64,000 bases of DNA from positions 3,644,501 to 3,708,500 of the forward strand of contig NZ_CP109450.1 of the NCBI RefSeq assembly GCF_041438865.1, read 5' to 3'. Of this stretch, positions 35,588-44,347 are shown in pieces; position 1 is the stretch's first letter; each line of letters begins with the position of its first letter. The stretch is from Streptomyces sp. NBC_01471 (GTDB lineage Bacteria > Actinomycetota > Actinomycetes > Streptomycetales > Streptomycetaceae). A program made the position numbers and the translations under genes. The notes beneath the pieces were generated by a model. It was not told the origin of the DNA. It did no database searches and worked only from the letters and a program-made list of their open reading frames with translations.

Positions 35588-37141
35588 ATGCGCAGCAGAG
35601 TTGATGCACTTGGAGTCGGAGCAGTGTTTCTGGCCGATTCCTGCCACCAAGAGGAGCGCGCGATTCCTACGAGCCAAAGCCAGGTAGCCCTCCCGTTAGG
35701 TCGTGATGAGCACCGGCGCGAGGGTGCGATCAGCCGCGCCTGGCTGCTCCTCGCGACACCACCCTTGTGGAGTTGCGCTGTTGGCGCTTGGGGTCTCCGC
35801 CGCGACGGCAGTCTCTGGCAGGACGAGGCCGTGTCGTACGACATGGCTCAACGTAGCCTTGGAGAGATTTGGCTGACGCTGCAGAAGGTCGATGCAGTTC
35901 ATGGCCTGTATTACCTCCTTCTGCACACGCTCTTCGAAGCCTTCGGTGCCAGCCTGGAGGTGCTGCGCTGGCCATCCGTGGTGGCTGTGGCTGGCGCTTC
36001 GTGTGCGGTGGCGCTTCTGGGTCGTGAGCTGGCAAGCTGGTCCGCCGGGTTGGTCGCAGGAATCGTCTTCCCCTTGCTCCCCACAGTGCAGCAGTACGCT
36101 CAAGAAGGCCGATCCTATGCACTGGTGTGCTGTTTCATCACCTGGTCAACTTGGCTTTTACTGAAGGCGCAGCGAACCCCTGGGAAGCAAACATGGCTGG
36201 CCTACGGCCTCGTACTGCTGGCCGGGTGCTGGTTGCATGAATTCGCCGCCTTGGTACTCACGGCACATGGCCTGATACTTGCCATCTTGCGTGTGGGGCG
36301 TCGCGTGCTGTGGACATGGTTGCTGACGGCCGCCTGCATGGTTGCGGCGCTCTCCCCGCTGGTGGTGGCGAGCATGGGACAGGCTGCGCAGGTTTCCTGG
36401 ATCGACGATGTCTCCTGGGCGGACGTTGCGCCGTGGGCCGAGGTTGCCACCGTTGGCATCGTGGGCCGCTTGCTCCTGCGAAGGGCCCGGATTCCCTGTG
36501 CCGCATGGTGTATCTGTTTGTCGTTGCTGCTGGCGCCTGCATGCACTTTGCTGCTGCTGTCCTTGGGACAGAACCTTTACGTGGTGCGCTACGTCCTCTA
36601 CGGGCAGCCCGGACTGGCTCTGCTCGTGGGCCTCGCCTTCGAGTACAGCGCCACCTCGAAGTCCGCCCGACGGGTCATAATGTCCAGTATCGTGGCTTTC
36701 GGTGTGTTCGCGCTCGCAGTGACAGCCCCCGCCCTGCATCGGCCGAAGAGCCGCAGCGACGACGTGCAAGCCATAGACCAGGCGATCAAAGGAATGCGCA
36801 CACAGGCTGACGGCTTCGTGTTCCTGCCGTCCAGCCGCCGCGCCTGGGTGCTCTATCAGAACCCTGAAGACTCCACGTTCACGGATCTGGCACTCCAGAA
36901 TTCTCCAAGGTCCTCGAACACCCTGTACGGAACAGATGTCACGGCCTCCGCGGTGGAGGGCCGCTTGATGTCCGCTGAACGCATCCTGGTCGTGCGGGAT
37001 CCGGCACTCGAAAAAGTGGAACATTCAGAGCAGGACACCGAAAAGCGTCGCATCCTACGAGACCGATTTCACCTGTGCGCATCAATGCAGGTAAACAAAG
37101 CGCATCTGATGTTGTACATGCGGGGTGAGTGTCAGCGGTAG
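35588..37141 (+). CDS. Integral-membrane glycosyltransferase (GT39/ArnT-like), paralogue B
   Basis: The 517-aa frame mirrors paralogue A: LWQDEAVSYDMAQRSLGEIW, VHGLYYLLLHTLFEAFGASL, YAQEGRSYALV, WLAYGLVLLAGCWLHEFAAL, and a C-terminal extracytoplasmic domain. The acidic pair DE of the first loop is kept. It would move a sugar from a lipid-linked donor to an unknown acceptor. Only 8 bases separate the two annotated frames, so both N-termini are probably too long and the promoters lie inside them. The genes look like an inverted duplication that has diverged. Confidence 0.72.
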   Translation: MRSRVDALGVGAVFLADSCHQEERAIPTSQSQVALPLGRDEHRREGAISRAWLLLATPPLWSCAVGAWGLRRDGSLWQDEAVSYDMAQRSLGEIWLTLQKVDAVHGLYYLLLHTLFEAFGASLEVLRWPSVVAVAGASCAVALLGRELASWSAGLVAGIVFPLLPTVQQYAQEGRSYALVCCFITWSTWLLLKAQRTPGKQTWLAYGLVLLAGCWLHEFAALVLTAHGLILAILRVGRRVLWTWLLTAACMVAALSPLVVASMGQAAQVSWIDDVSWADVAPWAEVATVGIVGRLLLRRARIPCAAWCICLSLLLAPACTLLLLSLGQNLYVVRYVLYGQPGLALLVGLAFEYSATSKSARRVIMSSIVAFGVFALAVTAPALHRPKSRSDDVQAIDQAIKGMRTQADGFVFLPSSRRAWVLYQNPEDSTFTDLALQNSPRSSNTLYGTDVTASAVEGRLMSAERILVVRDPALEKVEHSEQDTEKRRILRDRFHLCASMQVNKAHLMLYMRGECQR

Positions 37142-37147
37142 GGGCGG

Positions 37148-38005
37148 TCAACTCCCCTTCAGGGCCTGCCGCGAGTTAACCAGATACTGTTCGTTCGCCC
37201 TCTTCACTTGCGAAAGATAGGTGGAGTTTTTTCTGATCGCCTCCTGTTCGAGGCGCTTTTCAGTACCAAACCAGAGGGCAAGGAGCCCGTTTTTCTCCTT
37301 GCACCGGACGTCGTCTATTGCCGTTTTCTTTTCTTCCCCGGACGCGGTGGAGCTATCCTTCGCGAACCAGTGCCTGTCATTTCCTGCATCAACCGGCGTT
37401 CCGTAAGAGTGTCCGCGCTTTTTCATACAGGCGCTCCACTGACGAAAGGCGGTGCGCACCGCCGGATCATGCTGGGCCGCCTCATATGTCTGGGACTTAA
37501 GGTTGTTGAGCTTCGTGAAGCTCACTTTGGCGTTGCGGGTCAGTCTTGCGCCGGCTTCCTTCCTGCATCCCTGCTCCGACTCTCTGGCCGTGGAAGACAG
37601 CTGAGCATCGCGCTCTTTCATGGCATCGAGCACGTCCCGCACCCCGGGCGAAGCGAGGAGATCGGCTGGGGAGTGGTAGCCGAAACGCTCCGCAACAAGG
37701 GGCTCTACGACGCCGTAGTGGAGCCGATTGCGCCAGCGGTCATCAACGGACGGCGTCTCGATTTCCGCCCACTTGTAGCCAGCCTTGCGCATACACGGGC
37801 GTATCAGATGGTCCGTGGCCTGGTAGGTGAGCTGTGTTTCGCTGTCATTGAGCAGGTAAGAATCGAAGGGGAACTGCACGGCGAGCGCCTCTGCCGTGGG
37901 CGGCGGAATCTCGCTTGCACCCTTCGTCGAGGTTGCCGCCCCTGCAGCACAGCCGGACAGCAGGGCAATAACGACAAGGGTGGGCCAGAAGCGACGGCTG
38001 GGCAT
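37148..38005 (-). CDS. Predicted lipoprotein of unknown function
   Basis: The 285-aa protein begins MPSRRFWPTLVVIALLSGCA, a lipoprotein signal with lipobox LLSGC and Cys19 as the lipidation site. The mature part has several Cys residues (IRPCMRKAGYKWAEIE, EQGCRKEAGARLTRN, WSACMKKRGHSYG, DDVRCKEKNGLLA), so two disulfides are possible. AAAGGAAG precedes ATG 38005. Proteins of this pattern are common on Streptomyces cell surfaces; no function is known to me. It converges on the glycosyltransferase pair, 6 bases from paralogue B. Confidence 0.7.
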   Translation of the reverse strand: MPSRRFWPTLVVIALLSGCAAGAATSTKGASEIPPPTAEALAVQFPFDSYLLNDSETQLTYQATDHLIRPCMRKAGYKWAEIETPSVDDRWRNRLHYGVVEPLVAERFGYHSPADLLASPGVRDVLDAMKERDAQLSSTARESEQGCRKEAGARLTRNAKVSFTKLNNLKSQTYEAAQHDPAVRTAFRQWSACMKKRGHSYGTPVDAGNDRHWFAKDSSTASGEEKKTAIDDVRCKEKNGLLALWFGTEKRLEQEAIRKNSTYLSQVKRANEQYLVNSRQALKGS

Positions 38006-38073
38006 CTTCTTCCTTTGTTCATGACTTCGGTGGGGGTGCCAGCCGGCTGGCACCCCCACCGAAGCACAGTGTG

Positions 38074-38451
38074 CTAGAAGCCGTTCAGCGAGCTGGCCTT
38101 GTTCGAGAAGCTGTTGTTGCCGAAGTCGCTGTCCGAGCTGTTGGCCTGCAGGTAGTAGGACTGGCCCCCGTAGTTGGAGTTCGCGTACAGGTAGACGCGG
38201 TGGCTACAGGCGTTCTTTCCGGAGTTGGCGTCGTCGTTCGACTTCTTACCGTTCGACCAGTTGTTGTTGCCGAAGTCGTTGTCGTTGCCGGAAAAGGAAC
38301 GCGAACCGTCGTTGTAGCCCGCGGTCTGCCACAGCGTGAAGCACGCGGTGGCCTGGGTGCCCGCCTCGGCCGCAGTGGCCGCCGGAGAGGCAGCAATGAG
38401 GCCAGCAGTGGCAACAGCGGCCAGGCCAACCGAAAGTGCGATCTTGCGCAT
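38074..38451 (-). CDS. Small secreted protein, I36 inhibitor / beta-gamma-crystallin-like
   Basis: The 125-aa protein starts MRKIALSVGLAAVATAGLIA with a classical Sec signal and an AxA cleavage site near residue 27. The mature 98 residues are rich in Asn, Ser and Gly and contain CFTLWQTAGYNDGSRSFSGN and CSHRVYLYANSNYGGQSYYL, with an aromatic-Gly-Gly pattern like the peptidase inhibitor family I36 (SMI type). ATG 38451 was chosen because GGAGGA stands 9 bases upstream; an in-frame ATG four codons earlier is too close to it. Confidence 0.72.
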   Translation of the reverse strand: MRKIALSVGLAAVATAGLIAASPAATAAEAGTQATACFTLWQTAGYNDGSRSFSGNDNDFGNNNWSNGKKSNDDANSGKNACSHRVYLYANSNYGGQSYYLQANSSDSDFGNNSFSNKASSLNGF

Positions 38452-39425
38452 CTGGAACATTCCTCCGTTGAGTCTCATACCAATGCTCCCGCCCCCACAA
38501 AAGAGGAAGCCATCGATCCAGTTACCTAATGTGCAGGTGCGATTGCCTTGCGTAAGGATTCAACTTCACCGGCTCGCGGAGGGTCAACAGAGGTACGAAA
38601 TTCAGACAGGTGTTTGACGCATTTCGTTCATGTTGATGCGGGGCGCGAATCAAGGTGCCACCCGAGACAGAGCGCTCTCACCTGGGATTTCCCCAATACC
38701 TTGATCGATCTTCGATGAAGATGCGTCGCAAAACTGTACAAAATGGAGAGGAGTCGAAAGCTGTAGCTTATTACGGTTTGAGCACTTTACATATCGTTCA
38801 CGTTTTCACATCCGTAAATGCAAATAAATAATAGGATGTCTCACGTGGTGTTTGGTGAGGCACGCTGTGAGTGCGGCCCCGGGGGCACGGTCGTTTCGGG
38901 TCGTCACCGCGCACTGTCACCCCGGGAGTCGTACGGCCCGATGTTGAACCGGACGCACAGGCAGAACGCAACCGCTTCAAGCACGCATCAGCTGTCCGCA
39001 CTCGGCGCATGGCCCCAGCTCCCGTGGCGGGCATTCCAGCGCAGCAGAGGCCGCTGGCCGCTCCGACGGACTCGATCAGGATCGGGCTGCCAGGCCGCTG
39101 CGCCGACAGTCGGGCAGGCGTGAAGCCTCCAGTCGACTGGCCCAGATCACGAATCGGCGGGCCACCACTGCCGAACCAGCGAGCCGGGGTAGGTACACAG
39201 TTCGAAGAGTCGCATGCGCAATGCCGTCAGCGGCTGCTCAGGGAGCTGGCCCCGAGCAGCCGTACGGAATCACCGCTCACATCGCTCTCGCGCGGCCCGT
39301 GCCCCACGCGTGCCCTTCGGAGCGGTAAGCAGCGGTAAACACAGGCACAGAAACTCTCAGCCAATCACTGACCTGCGAGAGATACTCCCAGGTCAGGAGG
39401 CATTTGACTGCTTCCCACACCTTGA
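38452..39425. other. Gene-poor, partly AT-rich right end of the element
   Basis: About 970 bases before attR hold no convincing gene. The stretch 38,640-38,860 is notably AT-rich for this DNA (for example TGCAAATAAATAATAGGATG), while the remainder is ordinary. Frames present lack starts with Shine-Dalgarno sites. It may contain integrase arm sites or be older non-coding flank. Confidence 0.6.
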
Positions 39426-39470
39426 TTCCCAAGCTCAGAGCGCGGGTTCGATTCCCGTCACTCGCTCCAT
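39426..39470 (+). repeat. attR: 45-bp direct repeat, right copy
   Basis: Identical to 17249-17293, but here it is an isolated 3' fragment of tRNA-Gly without the 5' half, so it cannot encode a tRNA. It marks the right junction of the element. Confidence 0.93.
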
Positions 39471-39474
39471 ACAG

Positions 39475-39501
39475 AAGCCCCAGGCCATCGGCCCGGGGCT
39501 T
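39475..39501 (+). terminator. Displaced native terminator of tRNA-Gly
   Basis: A 12-bp stem (39475-39486 with 39490-39501, one mismatch) and a T tract lie directly after attR. By position this is the terminator that ended the tRNA-Gly transcript before the element inserted. Confidence 0.75.
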
Positions 39502-39620
39502 TTCTGCTGCCTGGAGCCTGCGGGAGCGGCTGAAGGGCTTCGGACAGGCGAGGGGCGCCTGGCATGAACCCTTTCCTGATGTCGCTGTTCCTGTCCGGCC
39601 CGATGCCCAAGAATGCGCAC

Positions 39621-41881
39621 ATGGCTGAGGGTGAGCAGTTTCGGGAAGGGCTCGTTGCGAGCATTGCGCACTTTGATCGGGAGCGGGCGCAGCAGGCCGC
39701 CGACCTGGCTGAGCAAGAGAGGCAGCAGGTGCTGGCCCTGTTTCCGCTGGAGAGCTGGGGAGGGCTGGAGCTGCAGCAGTACGCGCTGGGGCCCGAGGGT
39801 CGCAGAAGCGGGCTCTCCTTCTGCCGGCTGATGGAGTACGGCACCGACAATTTCGGCAGTATCCGCGGCGGCAGCGCGGCGAAGCACATCGTGTACCAGC
39901 ACCGGTCGGGCCAGTGGCGGGTCGTGCCCAGCGCCTTGCGCGGGCTCGAGGTGGAAGCAGCCTGGGCCCAGGTGCGCTCCGAGTTCGTGACCGCCTTCGA
40001 CGTGGCACAGAAAGGGGCGTACAAACCTCTGGACGACCTGGAGTCGCTGTCGTACGGACAGGCGCTGACCACCAAGGCACTGGCGGCTTCCCCGGCGAGT
40101 TCCTGCCCATCTTCTCGGCGGCGCACATCCGCCACTTCACCGGGCTGCTGGGCGGTAGGCCCAGCAGGTACTCCTCCAGTGTGCGCACGTGGCGGGCCAA
40201 CCGTGATCTGCTCGAACTCCTGTGTGAGATCGAGGAGTTCAAAGGGTGGAGTCCGCATGAACTGATGGACTTCCTGTACACCTTCCACGATCCGCGTCCA
40301 CAGGACCGCGTGGTCTGGAAGATCGCGCCGGGGGAACGCGCGAGCCTCTGGGCCGACTGCCTCGAGAACCGTCATATCCGGATCGCCTGGGACGAAGTCG
40401 GCAGTCTGGGGCAGTACGAGAGCGACCAGGAACTCAAGGCCGCACTGGATCAGCACTGGCCGCGTAGCACCGGCGGAAACCTGCGGCTAGCGCGGCAGAT
40501 GCTGGCCTTCCGTGACCTGGAACGCGGCGATCTCGTCGTCGCCAACCGAGGAAAGTCGGAGGTGCTCGCCGTGGGGACCGTCGTGGGAGGGTACGCCTAC
40601 GATCCCGACGCACAAACACACTGCCACACCGTGGGCGTGGACTGGGACACTTCGTACGGCCAGAGCTTCGATGCGCCCCGGCACGCCTGGCAGCAGACGC
40701 TCGCCAAGGTTCCTGCCACCTTGATGCACGAGATCCGGCGCGGGCGAGGCCGGCCCGACGCGGACGAGTTCCCCGGCCTGGCCGGTGACGCCGGCGTACC
40801 CGGTGTGGGCGGTGGCGTAGAGAAGGCCGCCGCGGCGGCCGAACTGCCCGATGAGGAGCTTCCCCATGACGTACGGAAAGTGCGGGATCTGCTGGAGCAC
40901 AAGGGGCAGGTCGTGCTCCAGGGCCCGCCCGGCACCGGCAAGACCCGGTTGGCGCTCAATGTCGCCCTCGCCCTTGCGGGACGCACGGACCTGATCGAGG
41001 CGGCTCCGGGAGAGCGGGCCGCGGTTCTCGCGGAACTGTCCGCAGTGCCCGGGAAAGCGGAGGGGCCCGGGAAAGCACGGGCGGCGCGGCTCACGATGGT
41101 GACCTTTCATCCGTCCTACGGATACGAGGACTTCGTGGAAGGCTTCAGACCGGACACGGCGGCGGACGGCGCAGGTCTCCACCTGGAGATGAAGGACGGG
41201 GTCTTCCTCCGGGTCTGCGCGGCGGCCGAGAAAGCCCCGGACGACACTTTCCTGATAGTCGTGGACGAGATCAATCGCGGTGATCTGCCTCGTATTCTGG
41301 GCGAGTTGATCACTCTGCTGGAACTCGACAAGCGGGGATCGGTCTCCATCACCCTGCCGACCAGCGGGCGACAGCAGACCGTGCCGCCGAACGTCCGCAT
41401 CATCGGCACCATGAACTCCGCCGACCGCAGCGTGGGCCACATCGACTCCGCGATCCGGCGCAGATTCGCATTCCTCGACGTACAGCCGGACCTGGACGCT
41501 CTGGACGGCGAGATCGAAGGGCTTGGGCTGGCGTCCTTGCTGGAGGGTCTGAATGAGCGCCTCGACGCACAGTTCGGCCCAGACCATCTGCTCGGCCAGG
41601 CGTACCTCCTCTCCGACGACCGGCCGCTCGCCACCGCGGAGCAGCTCTCGCACGCCTTCCACCACGAGATCGTGCCGCTCGTGACGGACTACTGCCTCGG
41701 GCGCCCCGAAATGCTGCGGACCGTGCTCGGCGAGCTGGTGGACGACAGGACGGGACGGGTCGTTCAGACGAATCCGAGAGACCTTCCGGGCATGCTGGCG
41801 AAGGTCTTCGTCACCGCCGGAACCGGCGAAACCGCTGACGAGGACACCGCGCCGGACGAGGCCGAATGGAATGAGGGGTAG
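39621..41881 (+). pseudogene. McrB-like GTPase of a type IV restriction system, frameshifted
   Basis: The protein is split by a one-base loss near 40,083-40,090. The N-terminal frame gives FREGLVASIAHFDRERAQQA through SLSYGQALTTKALA. The -1 frame continues FPGEFLPIFSAAHIRHFTGL, an EVE/PUA-like reader region, Walker A GPPGTGKT, the McrB-type Walker B TFLIVVDEINRGDLPRILGE and GTMNSADRSVGHIDSAIRRR. McrB translocates DNA with GTP and recruits McrC to cut methylated DNA. The break may be a true mutation or a sequencing error. It overlaps mcrC by 11 bases. Confidence 0.8.
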
Positions 41882-43163
41882 CCGGGTGCCACAGGGAGCC
41901 GCCAGGCGAGAAGTGACGCTCGTCGAGTACAGGTCCGGCAAGGTGGCGAAATCCGATCTGAGTTCCGCCGATCTCCACAGACTCCGTGAGCTCAAGGCCG
42001 TCGGTGTAGTCGAGAAGCAGGACCACTGTCTCCTCACCGCGCGAACGATCACCGGAGTTCTGGAGCTCAGCCGTATCCGTCTGGTGCTCCGGCCCAAATT
42101 CCCGATCGCGGGCAATCGGCTGATCGATTGGGTCTCGTATGCCAACGGGCAGAACAGCACCACCGACGAGGAGCTACGCAACTGGCCTCTCGGCAGAGAC
42201 GGGTACGCGGGGCTGGTGCCCGCCGCCCTGCTGCACGAGTGTCGCCTGTTGCTGCGCCGTGGTCTGCTCAGGGACTACGTACGCCGACAGCGTGTGGACA
42301 CCGCGCTGCGAGGCCGGCTGAACGTGGAGGCGCAGGCCACCAGATGTTTCGGCGCGGTCGATCAACTACACCTCAGAACCTTCGAGTACGAGGAGGGGGG
42401 TTGGGAGAGCCTGGTGTGCGGAGCCGCCCTGGCCGCCGCTGTCGGCCAAGTGAGCGATCCGCTCCTCAAGCACCAACTGGACGCCGCAGCACAGGACTTT
42501 CCGGCCCCCCGCCGAACCCTGGACGTTTTGCCGCTGCTCGCCCGTGGGAGGTACACCCGGCTCAATGATCACTACCGGCCCGCCCATGCGTGGGCACGCA
42601 TGGTGCTCGGCGGTGGCGGACCCAACGATCTGCTGAACCCGTACGGCTTCGGGGCACAGGGGCTGCTGCTCAAGCTGGAGGATCTCTGGGAGAGCGTGGT
42701 CCAGCGGATGGCGGCCGAAGCCGCAGCCGCGGTCGGCGGGCGGTGGGCCCGGGCCCCGGGCGACCAGATCCGGACGCACGGAAGGCACGGGAGCAGCACC
42801 CCGCCCTTCCGCCCCGACGTGTTGCTGTCCTTCACCCCGCCGACCGCTCATCCCGAATCCACGCCCTACCTCGCCGTGGACGCGAAGTACAAGAACTATG
42901 CGAGGAAGAACGTCTCACGTGAGGACCGCCACCAGCTCCTCACATACATCGCCGGTTACACCAACCCCGGCAATCCCCTCGCCCTGGTGGTCCACCCCGA
43001 CCCGAGAGGGCCGTCCGAGCATCAGCTGGAATTCCGTGGGCCGCGCGGGCTCGTGGGACGCATCCTCGTGCTCGGCCTGGACACCGGCGCCGAACCGGAG
43101 GCAGCGGCCGAACCGCTGCGGAATGCGATCACCGAATTCGCCTCGTCCGTGGCCAGGACCTGA
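41871..43163 (+). CDS. McrC-like endonuclease subunit
   Basis: The 430-aa protein matches McrC: an N-terminal beta domain (VTLVEYRSGKVAKSDL), a middle region with LIDWVSYANGQNS, RRGLLRDYVRRQRVDTALRG and NDHYRPAHAWARMVL, and a C-terminal PD-(D/E)xK nuclease. The nuclease shows RPDVLLSF and YLAVDAKYKNY (catalytic Asp, then Asp-x-Lys). It cuts DNA together with McrB. The frame is intact. Because its partner is frameshifted, the system may be non-functional or the break an artefact. Confidence 0.85.
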   Translation: MRGSRVPQGAARREVTLVEYRSGKVAKSDLSSADLHRLRELKAVGVVEKQDHCLLTARTITGVLELSRIRLVLRPKFPIAGNRLIDWVSYANGQNSTTDEELRNWPLGRDGYAGLVPAALLHECRLLLRRGLLRDYVRRQRVDTALRGRLNVEAQATRCFGAVDQLHLRTFEYEEGGWESLVCGAALAAAVGQVSDPLLKHQLDAAAQDFPAPRRTLDVLPLLARGRYTRLNDHYRPAHAWARMVLGGGGPNDLLNPYGFGAQGLLLKLEDLWESVVQRMAAEAAAAVGGRWARAPGDQIRTHGRHGSSTPPFRPDVLLSFTPPTAHPESTPYLAVDAKYKNYARKNVSREDRHQLLTYIAGYTNPGNPLALVVHPDPRGPSEHQLEFRGPRGLVGRILVLGLDTGAEPEAAAEPLRNAITEFASSVART

Positions 43164-43212
43164 CCGGGCAAGTGCGTACGCAGAGCCCTCGCACGACGGC
43201 GTCCGCTTCGAC

Positions 43213-43878
43213 TCACCCGGACGGGGAACCCTCGGAGCTGCAGAACTCCGAGCTCTGCAGCCCTTCCCGGGCGCTGAACGACTCCCACACGAGCTGGAAA
43301 GCGTCAACACCTGTGCCTGCCGCGGTCCGTACTGCCGTGGTGAGGTCGTCCCAGCTCCGCGTTCCAGTTGCAGCAAGCTGCTGCGCATGTCTGTGCGGTC
43401 GCCGTTCCGGCGCAACGTGTCCTGGGCCATGTCGACGAGGGAACGGAGCAGCGATTGCCCGCCCCTGGCCCCCTTGACCTGCCGGCATGGTGTCCTCGAT
43501 CCGGCGCCACTGCTCCGGTTCCGCATGTCGTACGTACATCACGATGAGACAGGGATTCACGAAGTCCGCCATCGTCGCCGGGCCTCGGACCCGGTCCGCG
43601 AGCCGGCCCATCAGCTGATCGACGGCCTTCTTGTCCTCGGTCGCGATGCGCTGAGCGCCGCTCCGCACTGCTTTCAGTTCCGCAGACGGTCGGTCACCGC
43701 TGGTCCGGCGGAACCGGTCGGCGTAGGTGGTTCCCGCCTGCTCCCCGTCGAGCAACTGTGATGGAGGAATGGTGCGGTTCATCAGCCACCGCGCGATCTC
43801 GGCCTCGTGGAAGAGCTCCGTATCGCCGGAGCGCACAGGGGTGGGAAAGTCTTTGTGCCGCCGGGCCCAGTTCGACAC
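43213..43878 (-). pseudogene. Remnant of an N6-adenine DNA methylase gene
   Basis: The visible piece starts at an HTH-like AVSNWARRHKDFPTPV and continues ARWLMNRTIPPSQLLDGEQA and LMGRLADRVRG up to RRIEDTMP. It then changes frame to GGQSLLRSLVDMAQDTLRRN and DMRSSLLQL, and changes back to WDDLTTAVRTAAGTGVDAFQ and GLQSSEFC. In intact methylases the latter motif leads into (F/Y)-x-TP-x-x-V and the catalytic domain, which is missing here. Two frameshifts and loss of the methylase core show decay. It may once have accompanied the McrBC genes. Confidence 0.6.
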
Positions 43879-44317
43879 CGCCGGGCACCGGCGGCTACGC
43901 GGTCCAGGCGCACGTTTTGGTCGACCGGCTCAGCCCCCTGGAGACAGACCCGCTGTCCGCACGCCTGATCGTCACCGCCAGCCATGAAGAGTGCGAGGTC
44001 GACATCCTCAAGGAGGCACTCTGGCAACCACCCATACACACCGAGCACGGCTTGGTGCTGCCCCTCGAAGATGTCGTCGGCACCAAGGTCCGGGCTTTGG
44101 CCGACCGTGGACTCGCCAGGGATCTGATCGATGTACGGGCCGCCACGGACCCTGGAACCCGGTCGAACTCGAAGTGCTCGGTCGACGCCGCGCCCGCGAC
44201 TCCTTTGCCGTGGCAGCAGACGTAATCGAGTTCAGCAGGGCGTCGCGGCGGGCCGCGGGCCGGGAGGTGCCGCCACCGGGACCGCGTCTGGAGGCGCTCA
44301 GCCGCAGGGTGACATAG
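43860..44317 (+). pseudogene. Remnant of an AbiEii-type nucleotidyltransferase gene
   Basis: One frame reads RLIVTASHEECEVDILKEAL, HTEHGLVLPLEDVVGTKVRA and LADRGLARDLIDVRAAT, which is the central part of nucleotidyltransferase (AbiEii toxin or AAC-like) proteins. A frameshift near 44150 leads to VELEVLGRRRARDSFAVA and the end at 44317. The N-terminal GS-x-DxD part is missing. It sits head to head with the methylase remnant and shares the junction sequence. Confidence 0.5.
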
Positions 44318-44347
44318 CGTTTCACTGACGGGCCGGGACCGACAGCA

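Larger units (their letters stand above)
17249..39470. mobile_element. 22.2-kb integrative and mobilizable element in tRNA-Gly
   Basis: Perfect 45-bp direct repeats bound the element; the left copy lies inside the intact tRNA-Gly gene and the right copy is an isolated fragment. Inside are a tyrosine integrase, an excisionase, an XRE regulator, a DnaB/RepA-like replication protein with an adjacent iteron-like array, a DUF2637-like membrane protein, MobC and a relaxase. No FtsK/TraB-type translocase or type IV secretion genes are present, so it is more likely an IME than a self-transmissible AICE. Cargo occupies 18.1-20.8 kb and 29.0-38.5 kb. Confidence 0.88.

Noticed and set aside
39426..39470. 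A second tRNA-Gly gene
   Set aside because: Only the 3' half is present; the acceptor 5' strand and D arm are missing, so it is the attR remnant.
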